Source: Arthrobacter sp. zg-Y20 | GTDB taxonomy: Bacteria; Actinomycetota; Actinomycetes; Actinomycetales; Micrococcaceae | Assembly (NCBI RefSeq): GCF_030142075.1 | Contig: NZ_CP126241.1 | Span: forward strand, 310,001 to 374,000 | DNA length: 64,000 nt | Direction of reading: 5' to 3' | Shown here: in pieces, positions 32,986-40,824 of the stretch | How positions within the stretch are numbered: position 1 is the stretch's first letter | Layout of the letters: every line of letters starts with the position of its first letter | Position numbers and translations under genes: made by a program | The notes under the pieces: generated by a model | The model's database searches: none | Told to the model about the DNA's origin: nothing | What the model saw: only the letters and a program-made list of their open reading frames with translations

Positions 32986-33040
32986 AAAGGGGAATTCCTC
33001 ATCAAACGAACTGGTTGGTTGGCTTAGTTAGACTACAGGG

Positions 33041-33625
33041 ATGAGAAGCGACGGCGAAGCTACCCGTGCCAGGGTCATGGCAGCGGCACGTAAGGAGTTT
33101 GCGCAGTACGGGCTGGCCGGTGCCCGGGTGGACCGCATCGCGGGAGAAGCCCGGGCCAGCAAGGAGCGGATCTACGCGTATTTCGGCAGCAAGAACGCCC
33201 TGTTCACCGCTGTGCTGGCGGGCAACCTGCAGGAGACCACGGCGAGTATTCCACGGGATGCACAGGACCTGCCCGGGTTTGTCGGCGCCATGTTTGACCA
33301 CGCTGCAGAAAGCCCCGAGCACCTGCGCATCCTCGACTGGGCTCGCCTGGAGGGGGCGCAGGACCTGCTGCCGCAGGCCTCCTTCGGACGTCCGGGGCCA
33401 ACTGACCAGGACGTTGCCCGTGCGCAAGCCGAGGGCCTCATCGATCCCGCGTGGGATCCGCATGAACTGATGACGCTGCTGTTCGGGCTGGCCACGTCTT
33501 GGGCGCATTCTCCGGAACGTCTTTTCACCGGGGAAGCGGCAGCGGACCACAGTTCCCGGGCACGGCGCCGGGAGGCCGCCGTCGCGGCGGCCTGCCGGCT
33601 GCTGGCTCCCGCAGCCGGATCCTGA
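33041..33625 (+). CDS. TetR/AcrR family transcriptional regulator
   Basis: A 194-residue regulator with a canonical HTH: RVMAAARKEFAQYGLAGARV, then DRIAGEARASKERIYAYFGSKNALF. It is 55 bases from the divergent DHA2 exporter. The gap holds AACTggttggttggcttAGTT, only a weak inverted repeat. Likely repressor of the exporter and itself. Confidence 0.88.
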   Translation: MRSDGEATRARVMAAARKEFAQYGLAGARVDRIAGEARASKERIYAYFGSKNALFTAVLAGNLQETTASIPRDAQDLPGFVGAMFDHAAESPEHLRILDWARLEGAQDLLPQASFGRPGPTDQDVARAQAEGLIDPAWDPHELMTLLFGLATSWAHSPERLFTGEAAADHSSRARRREAAVAAACRLLAPAAGS

Positions 33626-33635
33626 ATCATGGCGG

Positions 33636-33917
33636 TTACGCCAAAGCGGCGGGCCCGTCGGTGACGCTTCCGGCCTCGTTTATCCAGGGTCCGGTTCCCG
33701 CCCGGGGGCAATGCCGATGCAGGTTTTCCCGGATGGTCCCGGCGTCCGTGGTGTGCCGTCCGCGCAGCAGGGCGAAGAGATCCACGTCGAACTCCACTCG
33801 TCCGTCGCTCCACCAGGCGTCGTAGCGGAGTCGGCGCCTGGGCCGGTGCAGCCACCGCGACGGGGCAATAAAGGCCGTGGCGCGGAGGGCAACGGGAACG
33901 TCTTCAGCCGGTGTCAT
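33636..33917 (-). CDS. Small conserved hypothetical protein, 93 aa
   Basis: The frame reads MTPAEDVPVALRATAFIAPS, then RRLRYDAWWSDGRVEFDVDLFALLRGR and ends normally. Aromatic and acidic patches argue for a real protein, but I do not recognise a family. It is convergent with the TetR gene, 10 bases apart. Confidence 0.55.
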   Translation of the reverse strand: MTPAEDVPVALRATAFIAPSRWLHRPRRRLRYDAWWSDGRVEFDVDLFALLRGRHTTDAGTIRENLHRHCPRAGTGPWINEAGSVTDGPAALA

Positions 33918-33963
33918 GGGTCGATAGTGCCACGGCTACAGGCTCCGCTGCCGAAAAGGCAGG

Positions 33964-33992
33964 GCGGCTGCACCCACGCGGGGCGCAGCCGC
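33964..33992 (-). terminator. Hairpin downstream of the ene-reductase
   Basis: GCGGCTGC at 33964-33971 pairs with GCAGCCGC at 33985-33992, just past the stop of the ene-reductase gene (34002). Confidence 0.5.
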
Positions 33993-34001
33993 TCCTACGG
34001 T

Positions 34002-36119
34002 CTAGAGCTCCGTGGTGACCTTCCACGAGGAGTGGATGGCGCCGTGGATGTAGTTGACCGCACCCGCGTCACCAACCACGTCGACGTCGATGCCCAGGTT
34101 CGCGGCCCGCAGCTCGTCCGCCAGCGGCGAGGCCGACGTCGTGCCGTCTGCGTAGACCACCATGTCCGCGGGAGCCGAGAAGCTCTCGCCGTCCTCGGTC
34201 CACTCCACGCTCTTGGGGGTGATCCGCGTGACGGAGACGTTGCGGTGGATCTTCACGCCGTGCTTTTCGGCGTCCTTCACCGCGGTCCAGCGCCGCGGCA
34301 TGGCCAGCGGCAGCCCGAGCTGCTGCTTTTCGTGCAGCAGCGTGACATTGCGGCCGCGTTCAGCCACGAATTCGGACAGTTCCAGGCCCACGAGGGACCC
34401 GCCGATCACGACGATGTTCTTGCCCATGGGCAGCCAGAACTTGGTGAACTGGCGGACGAACTCCGGGCTCTTCGTGACGCCGGAGAGCCGGCCGAGCTTG
34501 CCGAGGGTGCTCAGCAGGGCGCCGGCCTCTTCAGCGGTGGCGGTGCCGAGCATCATGGCCCGCAGGGTGTCGCCGGTCTGCACGTTGGGCAGGTCGCCGC
34601 CGGGGAAATCCGGCTTCGGGCGCACGGCGCCGGTGGCGATGATGACGTGGTCCGGGTGCAGGGCCTTGATGGATTCCACCGTGGCCTTGGTATTCAGCTT
34701 CACCGCGATGTTCAGCCGCTTAATTTCGGACTTGAACCACTTCAGCAGGCGCTCGTTGTCCGGGGTGGTCATGGTCGAGAACCACATGGTGCCGCCGAGG
34801 CGGTCGGACTTGTCGACAACGGTGACCCGGTGGCCGCGCTCGGTGAGCACGCGCGCGCTTTCCAGCCCGGCCGGACCGGCGCCCACAACTACCACGTGCT
34901 TGGTGGCGGAGGCCGGCTTCAGCGGCAGCAGCGCTTCATTGCCCAGCGCCGGGTTGACCGCGCAGAACGGGGTGTCGTCGAAGAAGTTCTCAGCAACGCA
35001 GAGGTAGCAGTTGATGCAGGGGCGGACCTGGTCGAACTTGCCGTCGCGGAGCTTGTTCGGCAGTTCCGGGTCGGCCAGCAGCTGGCGTCCCATGGCCGCG
35101 AAGTCGATCTGTCCGGCGGCCAGCGCCTTTTCGGAAACCTCCGGCAGCATCCGGCCGACGGCAATGACGGGAACGCTGACGTGCTTCTTGATTTCGGCAG
35201 CGTTCTCCAGGTAGGCGCCCACCTTGTTGGGCAGGGGGCCGTCGGTGAAGTTGTCGAACGGGTTCCGTCCCCAGCCGGTGACGTGGATGGCGTCTGCGCC
35301 GGCCTGTTCGAACAGCTTGGAGGCCTCCACGGCTTCTTCGAGGGAGAGGCCGCCTTCCTGGCCGTATTCCTCACCGGCAACACGGACCAGCACGGCCAGG
35401 CGGTCGCCCACCCGCGCCTTGACTGCGCTGATGACCTCGCAGGCCAGCCGGGCGCGGTTTTCCAGCGATCCGCCGTATTCGTCGGTGCGCTTGTTGTCGC
35501 GCTGGTTCAGGAACACGCCGAGGATGTAGCCGTGAGCGACGTGGATCTCGATGGCGTCGGCGTCGGCCTTGGCGATGCGCTCGGCGGCGTCGGCCCAGGT
35601 GGAGACGAGCCAGGCGATGTCCTCGCCGGTCATGTCGCGGTATTCGGTCTTCTTGCCGGCCGTGGCCGCGCCCATCTTGCCGAGCTCTTCGCGGGTGCTG
35701 TCGGCCAGGGCGGACATGTCATAGGTGTAGTCCGGCTGGTTGGGGGCGAGCACCGGGCGGTCATTGGCCACATCCACGCGGGCGACTTTGCCGTGGTGGG
35801 TGGACTGGATGCACAGCTTGCTTCCGGCGGCGTGGACCGCGTCTGCGAGGGCCTTCAGTCCGGGGATGTACTTGTCATCTGAGAGTCCGGGCTCCTTCAT
35901 GGAAGCGGCGCCGTGCGGGAAGGCGATGGCACAGGCACCGGTGATGATCAGACCGGCGCCGCCGGCGGCGCGGGAGACGTAGTGGTCGATCTCCGTCTGT
36001 TCAATTTCACCGTGCTCGGAAACGTTCATGTCCATGGCGGGCAGGACAATCCGGTTGTGCGTGTCCATGGGGCCGATGCGGCCCGGGGACATCAAATGGG
36101 GGAAGGTTTTTGTACTCAC
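34002..36119 (-). CDS. FMN/FAD/4Fe-4S NADPH-dependent ene-reductase (2,4-dienoyl-CoA reductase-like)
   Basis: A 705-residue fusion: an old-yellow-enzyme TIM barrel (about 1-365, with HVAHGYILGVFLNQRDNKRT and His195), a 4Fe-4S site (Cys368, Cys371, Cys374, Cys386), then FAD and NAD(P) domains (VVGAGPAGLE from 412; VIGGSLVGLELSEFV later). Members reduce 2,4-dienoyl-CoA, flavonoids, steroids or trimethylamine-like substrates. A perfect 21-base palindrome lies 18 bases before the start, so the gene is tightly regulated. It stands alone. Confidence 0.9.
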   Translation of the reverse strand: MSTKTFPHLMSPGRIGPMDTHNRIVLPAMDMNVSEHGEIEQTEIDHYVSRAAGGAGLIITGACAIAFPHGAASMKEPGLSDDKYIPGLKALADAVHAAGSKLCIQSTHHGKVARVDVANDRPVLAPNQPDYTYDMSALADSTREELGKMGAATAGKKTEYRDMTGEDIAWLVSTWADAAERIAKADADAIEIHVAHGYILGVFLNQRDNKRTDEYGGSLENRARLACEVISAVKARVGDRLAVLVRVAGEEYGQEGGLSLEEAVEASKLFEQAGADAIHVTGWGRNPFDNFTDGPLPNKVGAYLENAAEIKKHVSVPVIAVGRMLPEVSEKALAAGQIDFAAMGRQLLADPELPNKLRDGKFDQVRPCINCYLCVAENFFDDTPFCAVNPALGNEALLPLKPASATKHVVVVGAGPAGLESARVLTERGHRVTVVDKSDRLGGTMWFSTMTTPDNERLLKWFKSEIKRLNIAVKLNTKATVESIKALHPDHVIIATGAVRPKPDFPGGDLPNVQTGDTLRAMMLGTATAEEAGALLSTLGKLGRLSGVTKSPEFVRQFTKFWLPMGKNIVVIGGSLVGLELSEFVAERGRNVTLLHEKQQLGLPLAMPRRWTAVKDAEKHGVKIHRNVSVTRITPKSVEWTEDGESFSAPADMVVYADGTTSASPLADELRAANLGIDVDVVGDAGAVNYIHGAIHSSWKVTTEL

Positions 36120-36136
36120 AGTGGTACTTTACAGCT

Positions 36137-36157
36137 GATGTTTACACTGTAAACATC
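36137..36157. promoter_or_regulatory. Perfect 21-base operator before the ene-reductase
   Basis: GATGTTTAC at 36137-36145 faces GTAAACATC at 36149-36157 across ACT. Its size and spacing fit a TetR-type dimer site. No regulator gene is adjacent; the nearest TetR gene is at 33041 and has its own target. Confidence 0.75.
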
Positions 36158-36184
36158 TGCGGAAAGAAGGCTGGGTTTTCTGCC

Positions 36185-36403
36185 TTATTTCGGCAGCGCA
36201 GGGCCGTCCGCGTCACGGGCGCCAGGCAGGGGATCCGCTCCGGTTGCGGGCTCGTTGTTTTCATCCTTGAGCTGCTTCACCTCGGACTTGAAGATGCGCA
36301 TGGACTGGCCCAGGCTGCGGGCCAGGCCGGGGAGTTTGGGTGCGCCGAACAGCACAATCGCCAGAACAACAACAACTAGGATTTGCCAGCCTTCGAGCCT
36401 CAT
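36185..36403 (-). CDS. tatA: TatA/TatE-type twin-arginine translocase subunit
   Basis: A 72-residue protein: short N-terminal helix WQILVVVVLAIVLFG, the FGAPKLPGLARSLGQSMRIF hinge and amphipathic helix, and a charged tail. This is the TatA/E pattern. It overlaps the stop of the esterase gene (ATGA at 36400-36403) and so belongs to the sialic-acid operon. The substrate-binding lipoprotein of that operon carries a Tat signal, which gives the extra TatA a possible purpose. Confidence 0.88.
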   Translation of the reverse strand: MRLEGWQILVVVVLAIVLFGAPKLPGLARSLGQSMRIFKSEVKQLKDENNEPATGADPLPGARDADGPALPK

Positions 36404-37389
36404 AACAGGGAACCTTCCGCGGGGGTGGAGATGGATGAAACGGGAGATGTAACGGGATCCGCCGGCCGGCCATGCAGCGCCCGGATCAGGGAGCGGTCAC
36501 GGTCGCGCAGGCTCTGGCGCCCGACGGCGGACTCCGGACAGTTCAGTTCGAAGCCGTGATACGCGCCGGGATACACGTGCAGCTCGGTGGGCACGCCTGC
36601 CTGCAGCAGCCGGGACGCGTAGGTGATGTCCTCGTCCCGGAACAGGTCCAGTTCGCCGGTCTGGATCAGGGTGGGCGGGAGGCCGGACAGATCCTTGGCC
36701 AGTGCGGGGACGGCATAAGGAGAAAGTTCTGCAGCAGCGCCCAGATAGCACTTCCACGCGAACTCGCTGTGGGCCCGGTTCCAGGTGGGAAGGGCAGCAA
36801 ACTCCCGGGCGGAGGGGGAGGTGTGCGTGGCATCAAGCATCGGGTACATCAGGTAGGCGAAGGCAAGAGCCGGTCCGCCGGCGTCGCGGTTCTGCAGAGT
36901 GAGGGCCGCGGCCAGGCCGCCGCCGGCGCTGGAGCCGGCCACGGCCACCCGCGACGGATCCACGGATAGTTCCGCAGCCGAGGCGAAGAGCCACGCGAGC
37001 CCCGCGGCCGCATCATCCAACGGGGCAGGGTAGGGATGTTCCGGTGCCAGCCGGTAGTCCACGGCCACCACCACGGCAGCTGTCCGGGCGCACAGGGCAG
37101 CGCAGTACGGGGTGTCCAGATCCACGGTGCCGGCAATCAGGCCGCCGCCGTGGAGCCAGTAGATAACCGGATGCGGACCCGCGCCCGGCGGCGTGAACAC
37201 CCGCAGGGCCAGCCCGTCCACGGTGCAGTCGCGGACAGTGACACCCTCCGGCAGGGCGGTACCGGCCGGAGCTGCGGCGTTCGCCCGGAAGGCTGCCAGT
37301 CCCGGCAGTGTGGTGGGCGGGGGGTGCATTAGCGAGTACTCCAAGCCGGGGAGCAGCTCCGGATCCACCCGTGCCAGGAAGGGTTTCAT
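36400..37389 (-). CDS. Alpha/beta hydrolase, HSL-type esterase
   Basis: A 329-residue hormone-sensitive-lipase-type esterase: oxyanion motif YWLHGGGLIAG, AVDYRLAPEHPYPAPLDDA, nucleophile GSSAGGGLAAA, acid region GELDLFRDED and catalytic His in PGAYHGFEL. It overlaps nanE by ATGA (37386-37389) and tatA by ATGA. In a sialate operon an esterase could remove O-acetyl groups from sialic acids, the role of NanS in other bacteria; this is inference. Confidence 0.85.
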   Translation of the reverse strand: MKPFLARVDPELLPGLEYSLMHPPPTTLPGLAAFRANAAAPAGTALPEGVTVRDCTVDGLALRVFTPPGAGPHPVIYWLHGGGLIAGTVDLDTPYCAALCARTAAVVVAVDYRLAPEHPYPAPLDDAAAGLAWLFASAAELSVDPSRVAVAGSSAGGGLAAALTLQNRDAGGPALAFAYLMYPMLDATHTSPSAREFAALPTWNRAHSEFAWKCYLGAAAELSPYAVPALAKDLSGLPPTLIQTGELDLFRDEDITYASRLLQAGVPTELHVYPGAYHGFELNCPESAVGRQSLRDRDRSLIRALHGRPADPVTSPVSSISTPAEGSLL

Positions 37390-38063
37390 GAGGCCAGCGC
37401 GTCCGCGAACCAGCCGGTGATGGTGGCCGGATGGGTGATGGCCGTACCAACCACCACCGCGAAGGCCCCGGCGTCCAGGGCGGCACGGCCCTGTCCCGGG
37501 CTGTGGATCCGTCCTTCGGCAATGACCGGACGGCCGCCCAGATCCAGCCCGGCCAGCTCGTGCAGCAGCTCCAGGTCGGGTCCGTCTGTTTTGGGCCGTT
37601 CCCCGGTGTAGCCGGCCAGCGTGGTGCCGATGATGTCCGCCCCGGCCTCGGCGGCAGCAACGGCGTCGGCCGCCGAACCGCAGTCGGCCATCACCAGTGC
37701 CGGGGACTGCCGGTGCACCCCGGCGACGGTCTCGGCCAGCGTCAACCCGTCCGGCCGTTCCCGGCGGGTGCCGTCCAGCGCCACTATGTGCGCGCCGGCG
37801 CTCGCGCAGGCCAACGCATGGTGCAGCGTTGGAGTGATGAAGACGCCGTCGTGCCCGTCCTTCCACAAACCGATCACCGGCACCTCCACGGCCGAACGCA
37901 CCGCCTGGATGTCCCCGATGCCCTGCACCCGGACGGCCGCTGCCCCGCCGATCACTGCCGACTGCGCCACCTGCGCGGTGGTGCGCGGATCCCGCATGGG
38001 CTCGCCGGGGTAGGCCTGGCAGGAGACGATCAGACGGGAGCGGAGGGAATCAAGGTCAAACAT
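37386..38063 (-). CDS. nanE: N-acetylmannosamine-6-phosphate 2-epimerase
   Basis: A 225-residue TIM barrel of the NanE family: LIVSCQAYPGEPMRDP, GGAAAVRVQGIGDIQAVR, PVIGLWKDGHDGVFITPT and GADIIGTTLAGYT, with the catalytic Lys in WKD. It converts ManNAc-6-P to GlcNAc-6-P. The ATG at 38063 lies inside nanK (8-base overlap), with GAAGG before it. Confidence 0.93.
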   Translation of the reverse strand: MFDLDSLRSRLIVSCQAYPGEPMRDPRTTAQVAQSAVIGGAAAVRVQGIGDIQAVRSAVEVPVIGLWKDGHDGVFITPTLHHALACASAGAHIVALDGTRRERPDGLTLAETVAGVHRQSPALVMADCGSAADAVAAAEAGADIIGTTLAGYTGERPKTDGPDLELLHELAGLDLGGRPVIAEGRIHSPGQGRAALDAGAFAVVVGTAITHPATITGWFADALAS

Positions 38064-39012
38064 GGGAACCTTCGGGAACGGTAGTGAGGGACAGTGCCCG
38101 GCGGGCTGCACCGCGGATGGCCGCGGTTTGGCCCAGCTGCGCAGGCACTATGGGCAGCTCGGTGAGCGGGCGGAGCAGTTCGTGCCGCGCGGTGCGCTCC
38201 ATGGTTTCCCACCAGAGCGGGCCGGCGAACGCCAGTCCGCCGCCCACCACAACGGCGGCGGGGTCCAGGATGTTGGCCAGCCCGCCGATGGCGGACCCGG
38301 CGGCCGATGCACCGCGGTGCAGGGCCTCGGCAGCAACCGGATCGCCGGCAGCGGCCAGCCGGTAGACCTCGCGGGTGTCCCCGGCCGCGCTGCCGCCCAG
38401 CCGGGCATACAGCGCAAAGATGCCGGGCCCGGAGGCAATCGCTTCCACATGTCCGGCGCCGCCGCAGCTGCAGGCCAGCGGAACACCGGCCTCGTAGGCG
38501 AACGGGGAAGCGAAGTGCCCCACATGCCCGGCGGTGAAAGTGGCGCCCTCGACAGGCTCGCCGTTCAGCACGTAACTGCCGCCCACACCCGTGCCCAGCC
38601 CGATGAACAGGACGCTGTCCACACCGGCGCCGGCGCCCAGCCAGCTCTCGCCGAGCGCATGGGCGTGGACATCGTTCAGGGCGGCGGCGGGCAGCCCCGT
38701 CCGGGCAGTGAGCCCGGCGCTCAGCGCCGTGCCGGTCCAGCCGAGGATCGCGTCGGTCGCGGACACCACGGTGCCGCGGCCGGAGTCGATCACGCCGGCG
38801 GAGCCGATGCCCAGCGCGTCCACGGCCAGGCCGCGCCGGGCCGCTTCGTCCTGCAGGGACCGGACCAGCCGTGCGGCGGTCTCCACGACCTCCTCCGCAC
38901 CGGACTGCGAGGGGGTGGCTACGGAGAAGGAGAAGACCACGTTTCCTTCAGCGTCGACAATCCCGCCCGCGGTCTTGGTGCCGCCCAGATCGATCCCGAT
39001 GACGTGCCGCAT
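38056..39012 (-). CDS. nanK: ROK family sugar kinase, probable N-acetylmannosamine kinase
   Basis: A 318-residue ROK kinase: IGIDLGGTKTAGG phosphate loop, catalytic Asp in LNDVHAHALGES (Asp114), GHVGHFAS (about 162-169) and the zinc-type CSCGGAGHVEA (Cys181, Cys183, His188). In the sialate pathway it phosphorylates ManNAc. It starts 5 bases after nanA and overlaps nanE. Confidence 0.9.
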   Translation of the reverse strand: MRHVIGIDLGGTKTAGGIVDAEGNVVFSFSVATPSQSGAEEVVETAARLVRSLQDEAARRGLAVDALGIGSAGVIDSGRGTVVSATDAILGWTGTALSAGLTARTGLPAAALNDVHAHALGESWLGAGAGVDSVLFIGLGTGVGGSYVLNGEPVEGATFTAGHVGHFASPFAYEAGVPLACSCGGAGHVEAIASGPGIFALYARLGGSAAGDTREVYRLAAAGDPVAAEALHRGASAAGSAIGGLANILDPAAVVVGGGLAFAGPLWWETMERTARHELLRPLTELPIVPAQLGQTAAIRGAARRALSLTTVPEGSHV

Positions 39013-39017
39013 GGCGA

Positions 39018-39950
39018 TCAGAGCAGGCCGTTGTGCTCGAGGACCACGCGGATGGCCGCGGTTTCGGCCTCGTTGAGTGCGGTCATGGGCGCGGACATCA
39101 CGTTGGTGTCAATGACGCCCAGCAGCATCAGCGCGGTCTTGAAGGCACCCAGTCCGGCGGCGCCGGGCGAAACGCGGCCCGGGGTGGGCGCATACACAAT
39201 GTTGAACAGGTTGGCCAGACGGTCCTGGATCCGGGCGGCTTCGGCGAAGTTGCCGGCCTGCGCCGCGGCGTACAGTGCCGCGTAACCGGCCGGGTCAACG
39301 TTGCCCAGTCCGGGAACCACGCCGTGCGCTCCGCCCAGCAGGGCGCCGTCGACCACTACCTCGTGCCCGGTGAATACGGCGAAGTCCGGCAGGTCCCGGG
39401 TGGCCAGCAGAAGCTGGCGGAAGGAGACGTCGTCGCCAGAGGAGTCCTTCACACCGGCCAGGACGCCGTCCTGCGCCAGGGTCACCAGCATGGGCAGCGG
39501 CAGCTTGAAGTGGGTGCGGACCGGCACATCGTAGGCGAACAGCGGCACGTCGAAGGCGGCGTGCAGGGCACGGAAGTGGGTTTCGGTCTCGGCCATGTCG
39601 GAGATGGCGTAGAACTGCGAGGTGGCCACGATGGCGTCGGCGCCCAGGCCGATCAGCCGCCGGCCCTCCTCGATGACGCGGGGCGTGGTCTGCTCGCTGG
39701 CCCCGGCGATCAGCGGCACTTCGCCGGCATTGACCCCGGCGATGGTGCGCATCACCGTGTCGCGCTCGCTGTTGGTCAGGTAGGGGACCTCGCCGGAGGA
39801 GCCCAGCACGAACAGGCCGGAAACGCCGCCGTCGAGCAGGTACTTGGTCAGCTTCTCCAGCGAGGCGGTGTCAATGGCGCCGTCCGCGGTGCGGGGCGTG
39901 ACAACCGGCGGGATAACGCCGTGGAAGCGGGGCTGTGGTGCGTGTGACAA
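39018..39950 (-). CDS. nanA: N-acetylneuraminate lyase / DHDPS family
   Basis: A 310-residue class I aldolase: substrate loop VLGSSGEVPYL (about 48-58), Tyr140 in FAYDVPVRT and Schiff-base Lys168 in AGVKDSSGD. By context (nanK, nanE, nagB, SiaEFGI-like importer) it cleaves N-acetylneuraminate to ManNAc and pyruvate. The start is TTG at 39950, with GGAGAAG 4-10 bases upstream; no ATG or GTG fits the family start. On sequence alone another DHDPS-family aldolase is possible. Confidence 0.85.
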   Translation of the reverse strand: MSHAPQPRFHGVIPPVVTPRTADGAIDTASLEKLTKYLLDGGVSGLFVLGSSGEVPYLTNSERDTVMRTIAGVNAGEVPLIAGASEQTTPRVIEEGRRLIGLGADAIVATSQFYAISDMAETETHFRALHAAFDVPLFAYDVPVRTHFKLPLPMLVTLAQDGVLAGVKDSSGDDVSFRQLLLATRDLPDFAVFTGHEVVVDGALLGGAHGVVPGLGNVDPAGYAALYAAAQAGNFAEAARIQDRLANLFNIVYAPTPGRVSPGAAGLGAFKTALMLLGVIDTNVMSAPMTALNEAETAAIRVVLEHNGLL

Positions 39951-40005
39951 AAACTTCTCCAGTGCTTGGTGTTGGTGCGGGGGATAGATAAAACGGTCTG
40001 GACGC

Positions 40006-40824
40006 TCAGGTGTGCAGCAGGCTGGGCGCGGCGCCGAGCAGGCTCTTGGTGTAGTCATTGGCGGGTGAGTCGAAGACCTGCCGGGCGGGACCTTCCTCGA
40101 CGATGCGGCCGAAGTACATGACGCAGATCCGGTCCGAGACGTAGCGGACGGTCTGGATGTCATGCGAGATGAAGACCATGCCCAGGTTCAGGTCCTTCTT
40201 CAGGTCCGAGAGCAGGTTCAGCACCTGCGCCCGCACCGACACGTCCAGGGCCGACGTCGGCTCGTCGGCCACGATCACCGACGGGTCCAGGCACAGCGCC
40301 CGGGCAATCGCCACGCGCTGGCGCTGGCCGCCGGAGACCTGGTGCGGGGTGACCTCGGCGGCGGACTGCGGCAGGCCGACCAGGCTGAGCAGCTCCTTCA
40401 CCTTCGCGTCGCGGGTCTGCTGGTTGCCGATGCCGTGCACCTGCAGCGGGTCGGTGAGGATGTCATGGATGGTCATCCGCGGGTTCAGGGCGGTGGCCGG
40501 GTCCTGGAACACCACGCCGACGTCGCGGCCGAAGGTTTTCTTCGAGACGGAGGCCCGGGTGCTCACCTTCTGGCCATGGAACAGGACAGAGCCAGACGTC
40601 GGCTCCTGCAGCCCCACGAGCACGGAGGCGAGGGTGGACTTGCCGCAGCCGGATTCGCCCACGATGCCCACGGTTTCGCCGCGGCGGACGGTGAAGTCCA
40701 CGCCGTCCACCGCTTTGACGATGTTCGGGCGGAACAGGGAACCGGAGCGGGCCCGGTGGTGGACCTTAACGTCCTTCAGTTCCAGCACCGGGCTGGTGTC
40801 GGCGTGGATCGCGTTGCTGCTCAT
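40006..40824 (-). CDS. ABC transporter ATP-binding protein (OppF/SiaI-like)
   Basis: A 272-residue ATPase of the oligopeptide/nickel importer class: Walker A GESGCGKST, Q-loop VFQDPATALNP, signature VSGGQRQRVAIARAL, Walker B VIVADEPTSALD and H-loop FISHD. The C-terminus YTKSLLGAAPSL is the Opp extension. It overlaps the fused permease-ATPase by ATGA (40821-40824). It energises the sialic-acid importer with the other ATPase domain. Confidence 0.92.
   Translation of the reverse strand: MSSNAIHADTSPVLELKDVKVHHRARSGSLFRPNIVKAVDGVDFTVRRGETVGIVGESGCGKSTLASVLVGLQEPTSGSVLFHGQKVSTRASVSKKTFGRDVGVVFQDPATALNPRMTIHDILTDPLQVHGIGNQQTRDAKVKELLSLVGLPQSAAEVTPHQVSGGQRQRVAIARALCLDPSVIVADEPTSALDVSVRAQVLNLLSDLKKDLNLGMVFISHDIQTVRYVSDRICVMYFGRIVEEGPARQVFDSPANDYTKSLLGAAPSLLHT

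Noticed and set aside
31510-33027. Open plus-strand reading of 505 codons opposite the DHA2 exporter
   Set aside because: It is Gln/His/Gly-rich with no domain, as expected for the reverse of a GC-rich gene; the minus-strand exporter is clear.
33711-35882. Open plus-strand reading of 723 codons opposite the ene-reductase
   Set aside because: Low-complexity His/Gly/Val composition and no motifs; the minus-strand flavoprotein has cofactor and Fe-S motifs throughout.
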